From contig JANXWX010000172.1 in NCBI GenBank assembly GCA_025350915.1, positions 1 through 59,881 on the forward strand: a stretch of DNA of 59,881 bases, read 5' to 3'. Numbering within the stretch: position 1 is the first letter of the stretch; each line of letters opens with the position of its first letter. A model generated the notes under the pieces. The model was not told where the DNA came from. It made no database searches and saw only the letters and a list, made by a program, of their open reading frames with translations. This document shows positions 7,895 to 16,537 of this stretch, in pieces. Both the position numbers and the translations under genes were made by a program. Source of the DNA: Nitrosomonadales bacterium (lineage in GTDB: Bacteria; Pseudomonadota; Gammaproteobacteria; Burkholderiales; Gallionellaceae).

Positions 7895-10372
7895 CTACCC
7901 GACAAACCTCTCTAATTCCTTCAACGCATTATCCAGTTCTGCAACAATCTCATTTACCTTGGCCATGTCGCCAGTAGCGGCGACCTTCTCGATGCCGGCG
8001 CAAGCACTGCTCAAGCGTGCGGCCCCAACCATATTACAGGAGCCCTTCATCCGGTGGGCGGTGCTGCGCAAAGAAGCGCCATCCTGTTGCGCCAACATTT
8101 CGTAAAGTTTGCTGCGGTCGGTGTGTATGTGGTTGATAAATTCACGCAGCAGCTGTGGCTGCTCGTCTTTGTTGGTTATGATGATATCCAGCACTGAATA
8201 GTCGATTGGAGAACGCTTGCGTGGAGCGGTATGGATATCCGGCTGACTCATTTCCCCCTGAGTCATTTTATCTGCCTCCCCGATTGGTACAAGCCATTTG
8301 GACAGCGTCCTACGCAACACCTTCATACTCACCGGTTTGACCAATAAAGCATCCATCCCCGCAGCCGCAATATGCTCACTCTCTTCTTTTAGTGCGTTGG
8401 CTGTCCATGCGATAACAGGAATGCGGGGAAGTCCCTCCAGCGTTTCAATGTTACGTATTGTCCGCGTCATTTCATAACCGTCCATGTCTGGCATATGGCA
8501 ATCTGTAATGATCATAGCAAAACGTATATCGCGCCACAATGCTATTCCTTCCCGACTGTTCTCCGCGGTTGTGACACGAAATCCCAACATTTTTATCTGC
8601 CGTGACAACAACTCGCGATTTGTGGGATGGTCGTCTACTACCAGCACCTCGGGAGAGTGGGCGCCGGTGATTTGAAGCGGTTGTGTAATGAGTTGCGCGA
8701 CATCCAGCTGAGGCGGCAATTTCAATTCCGTATCCAGGTGTGAACGCTGCAAGGTCAGGGTAAGACTGAATGTGGCGCCTTTGCCGGGTTCGCTGAACAG
8801 CGATATTTTTCCGCCGAGCATATCAGCGAGGCGACGACAAATCGCCAGCCCCAACCCCGTTCCGCCATACATCCTGGCCGTGTCCGCAGTGCCTTGTGTA
8901 TAGTTCTGAAACAAGTTTTTCTGCACTTCCGGGCTAATGCCTATGCCGGTGTCTTTCACCGAGAAGCTCACAAGGTCACCGCTTGTCACAGATTCCACAA
9001 GCGCAATGTCAATCTCGATTTTGCCATGCCTGGTGAATTTGATCGCATTGCTGACAAAGTTATTTAAGATTTGCGACAGGCGCAACTGGTCTGCAAAGTA
9101 TGCTGTAGTCAGTCGTGTATCAATGTGCTTGGTAATTACCAGTGATTTAATGCTGGCAACATGCGTATAGGTGTTGATTACCTCTTGCGACAGTGCGTCC
9201 AGCCGGGTGGGTGCAGGTATGATTTCCAGCTTGCCTTGTTCAATTTTTGACCAGTCAAGAATATCGTTCAGGATGCGCAACAGGCTTCTGCCGGAAGCCG
9301 AGGCAGTATCCAGCGTGGCTGTTTGTTCGGCATCCAGCGGCGTCATGGAAAGCAACTCAAGCATGCCCAACATGCCGCCCAGCGGTGTGCGGATCTCGTG
9401 GCTCATGGTGGCAAGAAATGAATCTTTGGCCTTATTGGCATGCTCCGCCGCTTCACGGGATAAAATGAGTGACATTTCCAGCTGTTTACGCACTGTAATG
9501 TTTTGTGCGGTACCGGTCAGAGAGATGGGTCTGTTGTCGTGGTCATAATTTAATTCGCCATGACCGCTAATATAATTATCCGAACCGTTGGGCAAAACAA
9601 TACGGAACTCGAGCTCTCCGGGATTCGCACCAGCACTGTACGCCTGCAACCAGTTTTGCATCAAAGGCTGATCTTCAGGATGTACCAGGCTTAAAAAAGT
9701 CTCGGCGGTTAAATTAAATGTATCCGGTGATACCCCGTATACACGATACATCTCATCAGTCCATGTTAGCTGTTGATTGGCCAGTTCGTAATGCCAGCTG
9801 CCTATGTGGCCGATGCGTTGTGATTCTGAAAGCAGATGTTCCTTTTTCTTGAGTTCCTCCTCTGCACGTTTGCGCTTGGTGATGTCGCGGGCGATTGTTG
9901 ATACGCCTACAACCTTTCCTTCACTGTTTAGCACAGGTGAAATGGTTGCGGAAATATCAATCAGGCTGCCGTTCTTGCGGCGCAGCACTGTTTCAAATTG
10001 ATCAATGTGTTTTCCCTGTTCGATGCGGACCAGAATGTCCAGCTTATCCTTGATGTTGTCTCCCGGTATCATCAGTACGATGGGGTTACCGATAACTTCT
10101 TTTGACGTATAGCCGAATATTTTTTCCGCAGCGGGATTCCAGCTTTGAATGATGCCATCGAGTGACAGGCTGATGACAGCGTCATCGGTACACTGAATGA
10201 TTGATTCAAGCTTCAGCAAGGTGTTGTAATCGGACGAGCGTTGCGTGATCAACTCTTCAAGTTTTCCCCACGCCAATTGAGATTCGGAAAGTTCGACCTG
10301 ATATTGTTTGCGGTAACTGTGCGATGCCTGGATCAAAAACGACAGGAATATGCCGTCAATCAAAAAAACCAT
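7895..10372 (-). CDS. Hybrid sensor histidine kinase PAS-PAS-HisKA-HATPase-REC-HPt (main part of a frameshifted gene)
   Basis: The 825-codon frame encodes two PAS domains (about 45-170 and 180-300), a dimerisation domain with the H-box SHEIRTPLGG, an ATPase domain (N-box NNFVSNAIKFT, G1 DTGIGI, G2 GGTGLGLAI), a receiver (about 580-700, acceptor in ITDCHMPDMDGYE) and a C-terminal HPt domain with AHRMKGS. The ATG at 10372 is not a natural start: the frame stays open upstream to a TAG at 10409-10411 and reads R-T-A-L-S-R-D-F-W-S-G before the Met. The membrane-sensor N-terminus lies in the other frame at 10360-10698. The gene is therefore split by a single-base frameshift, or there is a sequence error. 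It leads a two-gene operon with the REC-EAL-REC gene. Confidence 0.9.
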   Translation of the reverse strand: MVFLIDGIFLSFLIQASHSYRKQYQVELSESQLAWGKLEELITQRSSDYNTLLKLESIIQCTDDAVISLSLDGIIQSWNPAAEKIFGYTSKEVIGNPIVLMIPGDNIKDKLDILVRIEQGKHIDQFETVLRRKNGSLIDISATISPVLNSEGKVVGVSTIARDITKRKRAEEELKKKEHLLSESQRIGHIGSWHYELANQQLTWTDEMYRVYGVSPDTFNLTAETFLSLVHPEDQPLMQNWLQAYSAGANPGELEFRIVLPNGSDNYISGHGELNYDHDNRPISLTGTAQNITVRKQLEMSLILSREAAEHANKAKDSFLATMSHEIRTPLGGMLGMLELLSMTPLDAEQTATLDTASASGRSLLRILNDILDWSKIEQGKLEIIPAPTRLDALSQEVINTYTHVASIKSLVITKHIDTRLTTAYFADQLRLSQILNNFVSNAIKFTRHGKIEIDIALVESVTSGDLVSFSVKDTGIGISPEVQKNLFQNYTQGTADTARMYGGTGLGLAICRRLADMLGGKISLFSEPGKGATFSLTLTLQRSHLDTELKLPPQLDVAQLITQPLQITGAHSPEVLVVDDHPTNRELLSRQIKMLGFRVTTAENSREGIALWRDIRFAMIITDCHMPDMDGYEMTRTIRNIETLEGLPRIPVIAWTANALKEESEHIAAAGMDALLVKPVSMKVLRRTLSKWLVPIGEADKMTQGEMSQPDIHTAPRKRSPIDYSVLDIIITNKDEQPQLLREFINHIHTDRSKLYEMLAQQDGASLRSTAHRMKGSCNMVGAARLSSACAGIEKVAATGDMAKVNEIVAELDNALKELERFVG

Positions 10373-10698
10373 GCCAGACCAGAAGTCTCTGGATAGGGCG
10401 GTTCTAAGCTAAGTTCCCAGTAGGGCGGAGTGAAAACATAACCGCCTAAAAATATCCCGATGGATGTGGCAAGCATGCCTGGACGAAAACCGCCGAAGAA
10501 GGCTACAAGCGTGACAGCAGGGAAAAAGGTGACGTACTGCAATCCTGCTTCGACAGGTGCAATGACGAGGCGTATGCCCATTGCCAGGAGCATGACCATT
10601 ACGGCCGCCAGATATGAAGTCAACGGCCTGTCGTGCAGGGTATGGTTGCCGACCCAGCGTCCTGCATGATCAATACTGGCCTTGAGTGAAAGTTTCAA
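10360..10698 (-). CDS. N-terminal membrane-sensor fragment of the split hybrid kinase
   Basis: A 112-codon frame starting at TTG 10698, with GGAG six bases upstream. It contains about three hydrophobic helices (residues 28-105) of the DUF4118/MASE-like type found at the N-terminus of sensor kinases (FFPAVTLVAFFGGFRPGMLA). It ends with GLAWFF at 10360, inside the beginning of the kinase frame. Re-reading one base near 10405 would join WELSL to RTALSRDFWSGMVFLID and create a single protein of about 930 residues. On its own this fragment has no output domain and is unlikely to function. Confidence 0.75.
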   Translation of the reverse strand: MKLSLKASIDHAGRWVGNHTLHDRPLTSYLAAVMVMLLAMGIRLVIAPVEAGLQYVTFFPAVTLVAFFGGFRPGMLATSIGIFLGGYVFTPPYWELSLEPPYPETSGLAWFF

Positions 10699-11118
10699 GC
10701 GCGGCTCCTGCTTATGCTATGGTGAATGCGGCCCGGGTTAAATATATAATCTCCTGTTTTTTTGCATTCAATATCACGCAACCTGCATTACTGCGTAGTG
10801 CCTTCCCGGCGCGCTTGAGTTTACGTTACAACAGGTTGGCATGCAATGTTGAGATTGGACGGAATGCAGATTGAATTTCGTATGGCTTATAAATAATATA
10901 TGCGCCTGTTTTGCATATTCGAAAAATATTATTTGAAAATATCGTGTTTGTAGCAACAGGGAACTTTTTCCGAAGCGCGCTGTTCTTAGAAGCAGTATCG
11001 AGTACTGCCCCCGCATAGACAGGTTTTTAACGGATTTTAAAAGGACCGCCTGGTTTGTTATGCCTTGCTTCAGGCCGGGCTTTGTTGACATTAAAGCAAT
11101 AATTGACAGGAGTGTGTA
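10699..11118. other. 420-bp intergenic region, no gene supported
   Basis: This divergent region separates the split kinase (minus) from moxR (plus) and should carry both promoters. It is A+T-rich around 10880-10950. A TTGACA lies at 11085-11090 but has no acceptable -10 before the moxR start. A minus-strand frame at 10774-11091 has atypical composition and no ribosome site, and I do not believe it is a gene. I see no tRNA or riboswitch. Confidence 0.5.
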
Positions 11119-12138
11119 ATGGATAGCGCCGCAGTAAATGCTACATCTGTAATGAATTCAAACAAATCCCCAAGCAGTAACCTTAAAACCTTCAAAGAAC
11201 TGCAGCGATACCTCAATACACAAATTCTCGGTCAGCCAAGCCTGGTTGAAAGCCTGCTAGTCGCCTTGCTGGCCGAGGGGCATTTGCTCATCGAGGGTCC
11301 CCCGGGACTGGCCAAGACACGTGCGATCAAAGCATTGGCTCACGGCCTGGAATGTGACTTTCAGCGGGTGCAATTTACGCCGGATATGCTGCCGGCTGAT
11401 CTTACAGGGTCGGATATTTACAGGCCGGAAGACGGTAGTTTCCGCTTTCAGCGCGGCCCCCTGTTTCATAATCTGATACTGGCCGACGAGATCAACCGTG
11501 CGCCGGCCAAGGTGCAGTCCGCCTTGCTGGAAGCGATGGCCGAACGGCAGATCAGCGTGGGTATGACCACCTATGAACTGCCGCGTTTGTTTCTGGTGAT
11601 GGCGACGCAGAATCCGATAGAGCATGAAGGAACCTATCCTTTACCGGAAGCACAGCTTGACCGTTTTATGCTGCATACCCTGATTGATTATCCCGACAGG
11701 GCGACTACGCGTTTGATTATGGACCTGGCACGCCATGAAGCGCTGGATGGTCGCGAACTGCCACCGCCAACCCGGCCAATGTCTCAGGACACGGTATTTG
11801 GTGCACGACGTGAGGCATTGAACCTGACCCTGGCTGACTCGGTTGCCGACTACATCGCCGCGCTGGTGGATGCAACCCGACGTCCGGACACCTATAGTAA
11901 AAATCTGAAAGAGTGGTTGCGCTGGGGTGCGAGTCCGCGCGCTGCTATATCGATTGAGCGTGGCGCTCGTGCGCTGGCGTGGCTGGATGGGCGCGATTAC
12001 GTTAGTCCTGAGGATGTGCAGGCCATCGCGCCCAATGCCTTGCGTCACCGTCTTTTGCTCGATTACACCGCGCAAGCGCGCGGCATCAGCGCACAGGATT
12101 GTGTCAATGAATTGCTGCAGAAAGTTCCGGCTCCATGA
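11119..12138 (+). CDS. moxR: MoxR family AAA+ ATPase
   Basis: AAA+ chaperone-like ATPase of the MoxR class, thought to help mature or activate the von Willebrand A (VWA) proteins encoded beside it. The 339-residue protein has Walker A GPPGLAKT at 60-67, Walker B LILADEINRAP near 119-129, sensor 1 ATQNP near 165 and the family stretch EGTYPLPEAQLDRF. The ATG at 11119 has GGAG nearby. It is the first gene of the seven-gene moxR-bat operon and overlaps the next start by 4 nt. Confidence 0.94.
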   Translation: MDSAAVNATSVMNSNKSPSSNLKTFKELQRYLNTQILGQPSLVESLLVALLAEGHLLIEGPPGLAKTRAIKALAHGLECDFQRVQFTPDMLPADLTGSDIYRPEDGSFRFQRGPLFHNLILADEINRAPAKVQSALLEAMAERQISVGMTTYELPRLFLVMATQNPIEHEGTYPLPEAQLDRFMLHTLIDYPDRATTRLIMDLARHEALDGRELPPPTRPMSQDTVFGARREALNLTLADSVADYIAALVDATRRPDTYSKNLKEWLRWGASPRAAISIERGARALAWLDGRDYVSPEDVQAIAPNALRHRLLLDYTAQARGISAQDCVNELLQKVPAP

Positions 12139-13037
12139 TCGTTCCAGATTTGGCCGAATTATCAGGTTTGCGCGGTGCGGTAAGAGGTTTGAGTTTGCGC
12201 GCACACCGACCCGCGATGGCACAGTTGCAGGGTGGTCACCGCAGTGCGCAGCGTGGGCGCGGTCTCGAATTTGAAGAGGTGCGGCTCTATACGGCCGGTG
12301 ACGATACGCGCAACATCGACTGGCGCGTGACAGCCCGCCGAGGCAAAACGCATACCAAACTTTTTCGTGAAGAACGCGAGCGCCCCGTTTGGCTGGTGGC
12401 CGATTTGCATGCGGGCTTATATTTTGGCAGTCGCCGGCAGTTCAAATCGTCGGTGTTGTTGCGCACGGCGGCCATGCTCGCGTGGGTGGCCGCACAGGGT
12501 GGCGACCGCGTCGGCGCGGTGATCGCCAACGGCGATAGCGAGCCGCTTATTTTCCCGCCACGCAGCCGCGAAGCGGGCGTATTGCCCATTCTGCAAGCCT
12601 TGATAGAAAAACAACCGCGCGCGCCCGGTATCCCCGCGCGTGGCGGTTTGCTCAATGCAGCCACAACGTTGCGTCCCTTGTTGCAACCCGGCAGTCTGGT
12701 GCTGATGCTGAGTGATTTTGCCGAATTTGATACGGCTACTGAGGAAATCATCGCCAGCGCAAACCAGCACAGCGATATTCGCATGTTATGGATCACCGAT
12801 CCGCTGGAAAGTGGCGGTCTCCCGGCCGGCACTTACCGTGTTGGATTGCCCGACCGTCTATGGTGGATGAATGGGGATGATACCCGCACGCAGTGGCAGA
12901 AAACCTGGCATGCGCGTGAAGAGCAATTAAAAGAATTGGCATTAAAGCTAAACCTGCCCCTTAGTCGCCTGAATACGCATGACGCGGTGATTGAAAGCAT
13001 GGCCGCCCTGTTAAAGGAGCCAAAATGGGCAGCGTAA
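12135..13037 (+). CDS. DUF58 domain protein of the Bat cluster
   Basis: A 300-residue DUF58 protein, the usual partner of MoxR ATPases. The family motif GDDTRNIDWRVTAR is at residues 55-68, followed by a VWA-like fold from about 85 with LVADLHAG. There is no membrane anchor. The start overlaps the moxR stop (ATGA). The molecular role is not established; the association with MoxR and Bat proteins is consistent across proteobacteria. Confidence 0.92.
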   Translation: MIVPDLAELSGLRGAVRGLSLRAHRPAMAQLQGGHRSAQRGRGLEFEEVRLYTAGDDTRNIDWRVTARRGKTHTKLFREERERPVWLVADLHAGLYFGSRRQFKSSVLLRTAAMLAWVAAQGGDRVGAVIANGDSEPLIFPPRSREAGVLPILQALIEKQPRAPGIPARGGLLNAATTLRPLLQPGSLVLMLSDFAEFDTATEEIIASANQHSDIRMLWITDPLESGGLPAGTYRVGLPDRLWWMNGDDTRTQWQKTWHAREEQLKELALKLNLPLSRLNTHDAVIESMAALLKEPKWAA

Positions 13038-13486
13038 CACCGGACTGGCTGGCACAACTGGCACCTTCCCACGCACCGCCACCGGCCGGCTGGTGGCCGC
13101 TGGCACCCGGCTGGTGGGTGCTGCTGACGCTGCTGGTGCTGATTATTTCACTGTTTATTTATTGGCAAACTCGTCCGCAAGTCCGGCTGCGCCGCATCGC
13201 TTTGCGAGAGCTTGAAAATCTGCAAACGACTATCACCGACGATAGTAATTTAGCGCGAGAACTGGAACATTTGCTGCGGCGCTATGCGGTTGCACGTTAC
13301 GGGCGAGACACAGTGGCAAGCCTGAGCGGCGAGCGTTGGATTGCTTTTGTGATTGAGCATGGTGGAACAGCCTGGGGTGGAAATATCGGTAGTGCTTTGT
13401 TATGTATCGCTTATGGCGGCGAGGCGACAGCGGAACGCACGGCCTGGCTGGCAGGTGCCCACGCATTTATCAGGGGGCGCGCATGA
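13025..13486 (+). CDS. DUF4381 family membrane protein of the Bat cluster
   Basis: A 153-residue protein with one membrane helix at about 33-47 (PGWWVLLTLLVLIISLFIYW) and a cytoplasmic helical domain with RRIALREL and a conserved WIAFV near 107. This is the DUF4381 pattern found between DUF58 and batA. The ATG at 13025 has AAAGGAG upstream and lies inside the end of the DUF58 gene (13-nt overlap). It probably anchors or assembles the VWA proteins; this is inferred from position only. Confidence 0.85.
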   Translation: MGSVTPDWLAQLAPSHAPPPAGWWPLAPGWWVLLTLLVLIISLFIYWQTRPQVRLRRIALRELENLQTTITDDSNLARELEHLLRRYAVARYGRDTVASLSGERWIAFVIEHGGTAWGGNIGSALLCIAYGGEATAERTAWLAGAHAFIRGRA

Positions 13487-14466
13487 TCAACATTGCCTGG
13501 CCGCTGATGTTTTTATTTTTGCCCTTGCCCTGGTTGTTGCGCCGTTTTATGCCTGAGGCCATGCTGCAAGGTACTGCCCTGTTCCTGCCCTTTGCCGCTG
13601 CGGTAACGATGGATCTCGCACCGGTTATCAACGTCAATTCACGCAAGCGCAGTGTGCTGTTTGTGCTGGTGTGGCTGTTACTGGTCGCGGCGGCGATGCG
13701 GCCACAGTGGCTGGATGATCCCCTGCCTGTGCCGACGACAGGCCGGCGCTTGTTGTTGGCAGTCGATGTTTCCGGCTCGATGGCCACGCCAGATATGGCG
13801 GGTAATGCCCCGCGTCTGGCGGTCGTACAAAAAGTGGCGGGTGATTTTATAAAGCAACGCAAGGGTGATCAAGTGGGGTTGATACTGTTTGGCACGCAAC
13901 CTTATCTGCAGGCGCCATTGACGGCTGATCTTGATACTGTCAGCCAGTTTTTGCATGAGACAGTCGTGGGTGTGGCCGGGCCGCAAACCGCGATCGGTGA
14001 TGCGATCGGGCTTGCGTTGAAGCGCTTGCAAAATGACCGGGGTGATGAGAAAACTGGCGCTACAGAAAAAAAGAAAGGCGAGATGGCGCTAATCCTCCTT
14101 ACCGACGGCGGAAATAACGCCGGCCTGATGGAACCGTTGGCCGCCGCAAAAATGGCCGCCAGTGCAGGTTTGCGCATTTACACCATCGGCGTGGGTGCCG
14201 CAGTACAGCAGGGATTCTTTGGCGGCAGCGGCAATATGGATCTGGATGAGGGCACACTCAAGGCAATCGCAAAAATAACCAGCGGTGAATATTTCCGTGC
14301 GGCTGATGCCACCGCGTTGCAAAAGGTTTACGCGCGTATCGACAAACTTGAACCCAGTGCCGGACAAGAACAATGGTACCGCCCGCACAGCGAATGGTAT
14401 ATCTGGCCGCTAGCTTTCGCGCTGTTGCTCAGCATACCCGCAGTACTGGTGCGGGGCCGTACATGA
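13483..14466 (+). CDS. batA: VWA domain membrane protein BatA
   Basis: A 327-residue inner-membrane protein: N-terminal helices (about 5-20 and 57-72), a VWA domain with a complete MIDAS motif DVSGSM (Asp95-Ser97-Ser99) and a C-terminal helix near 305-322. Bat proteins were linked to aerotolerance in Bacteroides; the biochemical role is unknown. The start ATG at 13483 overlaps the upstream stop (ATGA); the frame is open further upstream but lacks a ribosome site. It overlaps batB by 4 nt. Confidence 0.92.
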   Translation: MINIAWPLMFLFLPLPWLLRRFMPEAMLQGTALFLPFAAAVTMDLAPVINVNSRKRSVLFVLVWLLLVAAAMRPQWLDDPLPVPTTGRRLLLAVDVSGSMATPDMAGNAPRLAVVQKVAGDFIKQRKGDQVGLILFGTQPYLQAPLTADLDTVSQFLHETVVGVAGPQTAIGDAIGLALKRLQNDRGDEKTGATEKKKGEMALILLTDGGNNAGLMEPLAAAKMAASAGLRIYTIGVGAAVQQGFFGGSGNMDLDEGTLKAIAKITSGEYFRAADATALQKVYARIDKLEPSAGQEQWYRPHSEWYIWPLAFALLLSIPAVLVRGRT

Positions 14467-15467
14467 ATTTTAATGGCATCATGAATCACTTTCATTTTCT
14501 GCGGCCGTGGTGGCTGATCTCGTTACCGCTGTTGTGGGCACTCGTATGGTGGCTGGCACGGCGGCGCAAGGCTGAGGGTGACTGGTCGAGTTTTATCGAT
14601 GCAGAGCTGCTGACAGCACTGCGGCTGGATGCAGCCAGTGTTGGCGGTATGCGCCCCTGGCCTATGTTGGCATTGCTGTGGACAGTGATGGCCCTGGCGT
14701 TGGCAGGCCCCAGCTGGGAACGCGATTTGACCGATGCCTATCGTGCGCCGGCAGATTGGGTTTTTGTACTCGATCTATCCCCCTCGATGATGGCCACTGA
14801 CATGCCGCCCAATCGTATTACCCGTGCCCGCTATGCGCTGGATGACTTGCTCGGCGCGGCACATGATGCACGTGTCGGTCTCGTCGCATTCGGCGAAGAG
14901 GCCTTCACTGTTACACCGCTTACTCAGGATGTGGCCACTGTGCGCGCTTTGTTGCCGCCTCTCGCGCCGGACATTATGCCCACTCCGGGCGATCATCTTG
15001 CGCCAGCACTGGAGCAGGCAGAAAAATTACTGCTGGCTGGAGGCACGCATGATCAACGCATCGTGGCGCTGACTGACGGGTTTGATGACCCTGCCGCCGT
15101 GCTCGCCTCCGCCGCCAAACTCAAGGCGCGAGGTATCACGCTGAGTGTGGTGGGTATAGGTACAGCCGGCGGTGCGCCACTGCAGAATGCGGCCGGGCAA
15201 TTTGCACAGGATGCACAGGGGCGCTCTAAATTGGCCCGCCTTGATATTGATAAATTAAAACAACTCGCAAACACAGGCGGTGGTGGCTATGTTGATATTG
15301 CACAGGTGCAAGGCCTGATCAATTATTTGCAGGCCGCTCCGCATGCGGCGGGCAGCGCCGAAGCGGCAAAGGGTATTGAAGTGTCGCACTGGCGCGATGA
15401 AGGCGTGTGGCTATTGCCGCTGCTGTTATTTTTTGCCGCTGTGCTCGCGCGTAGGGGCTGGTTATGA
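14463..15467 (+). CDS. batB: VWA domain membrane protein BatB
   Basis: A 334-residue paralogue of BatA: N-terminal helices at about 15-32 and 67-82, a VWA domain with the MIDAS-type motif DLSPSM at 104-109 (Pro in place of the usual Gly, common in BatB) and a C-terminal helix ending ARRGWL. The start overlaps the batA stop (ATGA). BatA and BatB probably form a periplasm-facing heteromer; this is inferred from the family. Confidence 0.92.
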   Translation: MNFNGIMNHFHFLRPWWLISLPLLWALVWWLARRRKAEGDWSSFIDAELLTALRLDAASVGGMRPWPMLALLWTVMALALAGPSWERDLTDAYRAPADWVFVLDLSPSMMATDMPPNRITRARYALDDLLGAAHDARVGLVAFGEEAFTVTPLTQDVATVRALLPPLAPDIMPTPGDHLAPALEQAEKLLLAGGTHDQRIVALTDGFDDPAAVLASAAKLKARGITLSVVGIGTAGGAPLQNAAGQFAQDAQGRSKLARLDIDKLKQLANTGGGGYVDIAQVQGLINYLQAAPHAAGSAEAAKGIEVSHWRDEGVWLLPLLLFFAAVLARRGWL

Positions 15468-16537
15468 AACGTATATTATTTACACTTTCCCTGCTTGCAA
15501 TGAGTACGCAGGTGCATGCCGGTGAGTTTTGGACCAAACTTTGGCGCAATGCCGACCAGCAGGGTGAAGCCCTGATGCAGCAGGGTGATGCCGGCAACGC
15601 GGCCAAGGTTTATGCCGATCCCCATCGCAGAGCCTATGCAAAAATTAATGCCGGTGACTATCAGGGTGCCGCAAAGGAACTGAATGAGTTGCACGACAGC
15701 GATGCCGACTACAACCGCGGCAATGCGCTGGCACATGCGGGAGATCTGCAGGGTGCGCTGGATGCCTATGATGCGGCAATCAAGAATAACCCGAACAATC
15801 AGGACGCCAGACATAACCGCGAACTGGTGGCCACTGCGCTGAAACAACAACCGCCGCAACAACAACCGAAAGAACAGCAAAAGACGGGAGATAAAAAATC
15901 GCAGGACGAAAAGAAGGATGGACAGCAGGGTAAGGATGCCTCCGATTCAGGCAAGCAGGATGGCCAGGAAAAACCAGGCGACAAAGGAAAGCAGGAGGAA
16001 AAGCAGGGTGGCAAGGATGGCCAAGGTAAAAATGAGCAAGGTAAGCCTGGTCAGTCAGACAATAAATCCGGCAAGGGTCAGGACTCTTCAGGAAAAGATA
16101 ATGCCGGTCAGCAGCCCAAATCTGGACAGCAACAAAAGGATGGAAAATTACAAGACGCTAAATCCAAAGATGGAAAACCCGAGCAGGGCAAACAAGCCGG
16201 GCAAGAGAAAAACAGCCAGCAGCCCCAGCCCGGCCAAGCTGATAACCAGCCAAACCAGGCCGATAACAAGTCGGGCAAGGATCAGCATGCCGCTGCAAAA
16301 GATGATACCGAGCAGGCGCGCCGCGATGCCGAAGCCAGCCTGGGAAAACCCGCTAACGATACAAAGAAAGGCGATGCAATTAACGCCACTCAGGCTATCC
16401 CTGCCAACACGCCAAAAAGTGAAAAACAAATCGCACAGGAGCAATGGTTGCGCAGTATTCCCGATGACCCGGGCGGATTGCTGCGGCGCAAATTTTTGAT
16501 TGAGCACATGATGAAACAACAAAAGGCACAACAATGA
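15464..16537 (+). CDS. batC: TPR and low-complexity protein BatC
   Basis: A 357-residue exported protein with a signal peptide (1-19, ending VHA), tetratricopeptide helices at about 45-115 (DYNRGNALAHAGDLQGALDAYDAAI) and a Gln/Lys/Gly/Asp-rich low-complexity linker at about 123-295, made of short degenerate repeats around GKxGQxxK. A conserved tail near 315-350 contains EQWLRSIPDDPGGLLRRKF, the family signature. The linker is unusually long. The start overlaps the batB stop by 4 nt. Confidence 0.9.
   Translation: MKRILFTLSLLAMSTQVHAGEFWTKLWRNADQQGEALMQQGDAGNAAKVYADPHRRAYAKINAGDYQGAAKELNELHDSDADYNRGNALAHAGDLQGALDAYDAAIKNNPNNQDARHNRELVATALKQQPPQQQPKEQQKTGDKKSQDEKKDGQQGKDASDSGKQDGQEKPGDKGKQEEKQGGKDGQGKNEQGKPGQSDNKSGKGQDSSGKDNAGQQPKSGQQQKDGKLQDAKSKDGKPEQGKQAGQEKNSQQPQPGQADNQPNQADNKSGKDQHAAAKDDTEQARRDAEASLGKPANDTKKGDAINATQAIPANTPKSEKQIAQEQWLRSIPDDPGGLLRRKFLIEHMMKQQKAQQ

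Noticed and set aside
10774-11091. 105-codon minus-strand frame in the moxR upstream region
   Set aside because: No ribosome site, unusual composition, no family resemblance, and it covers the region that must hold two promoters.
15840-16330. Repetitive Gln/Lys/Gly coding stretch as possible frameshift or repeat insertion
   Set aside because: The frame is continuous from TPR domain to the conserved BatC tail, and low-complexity linkers are normal in this family.
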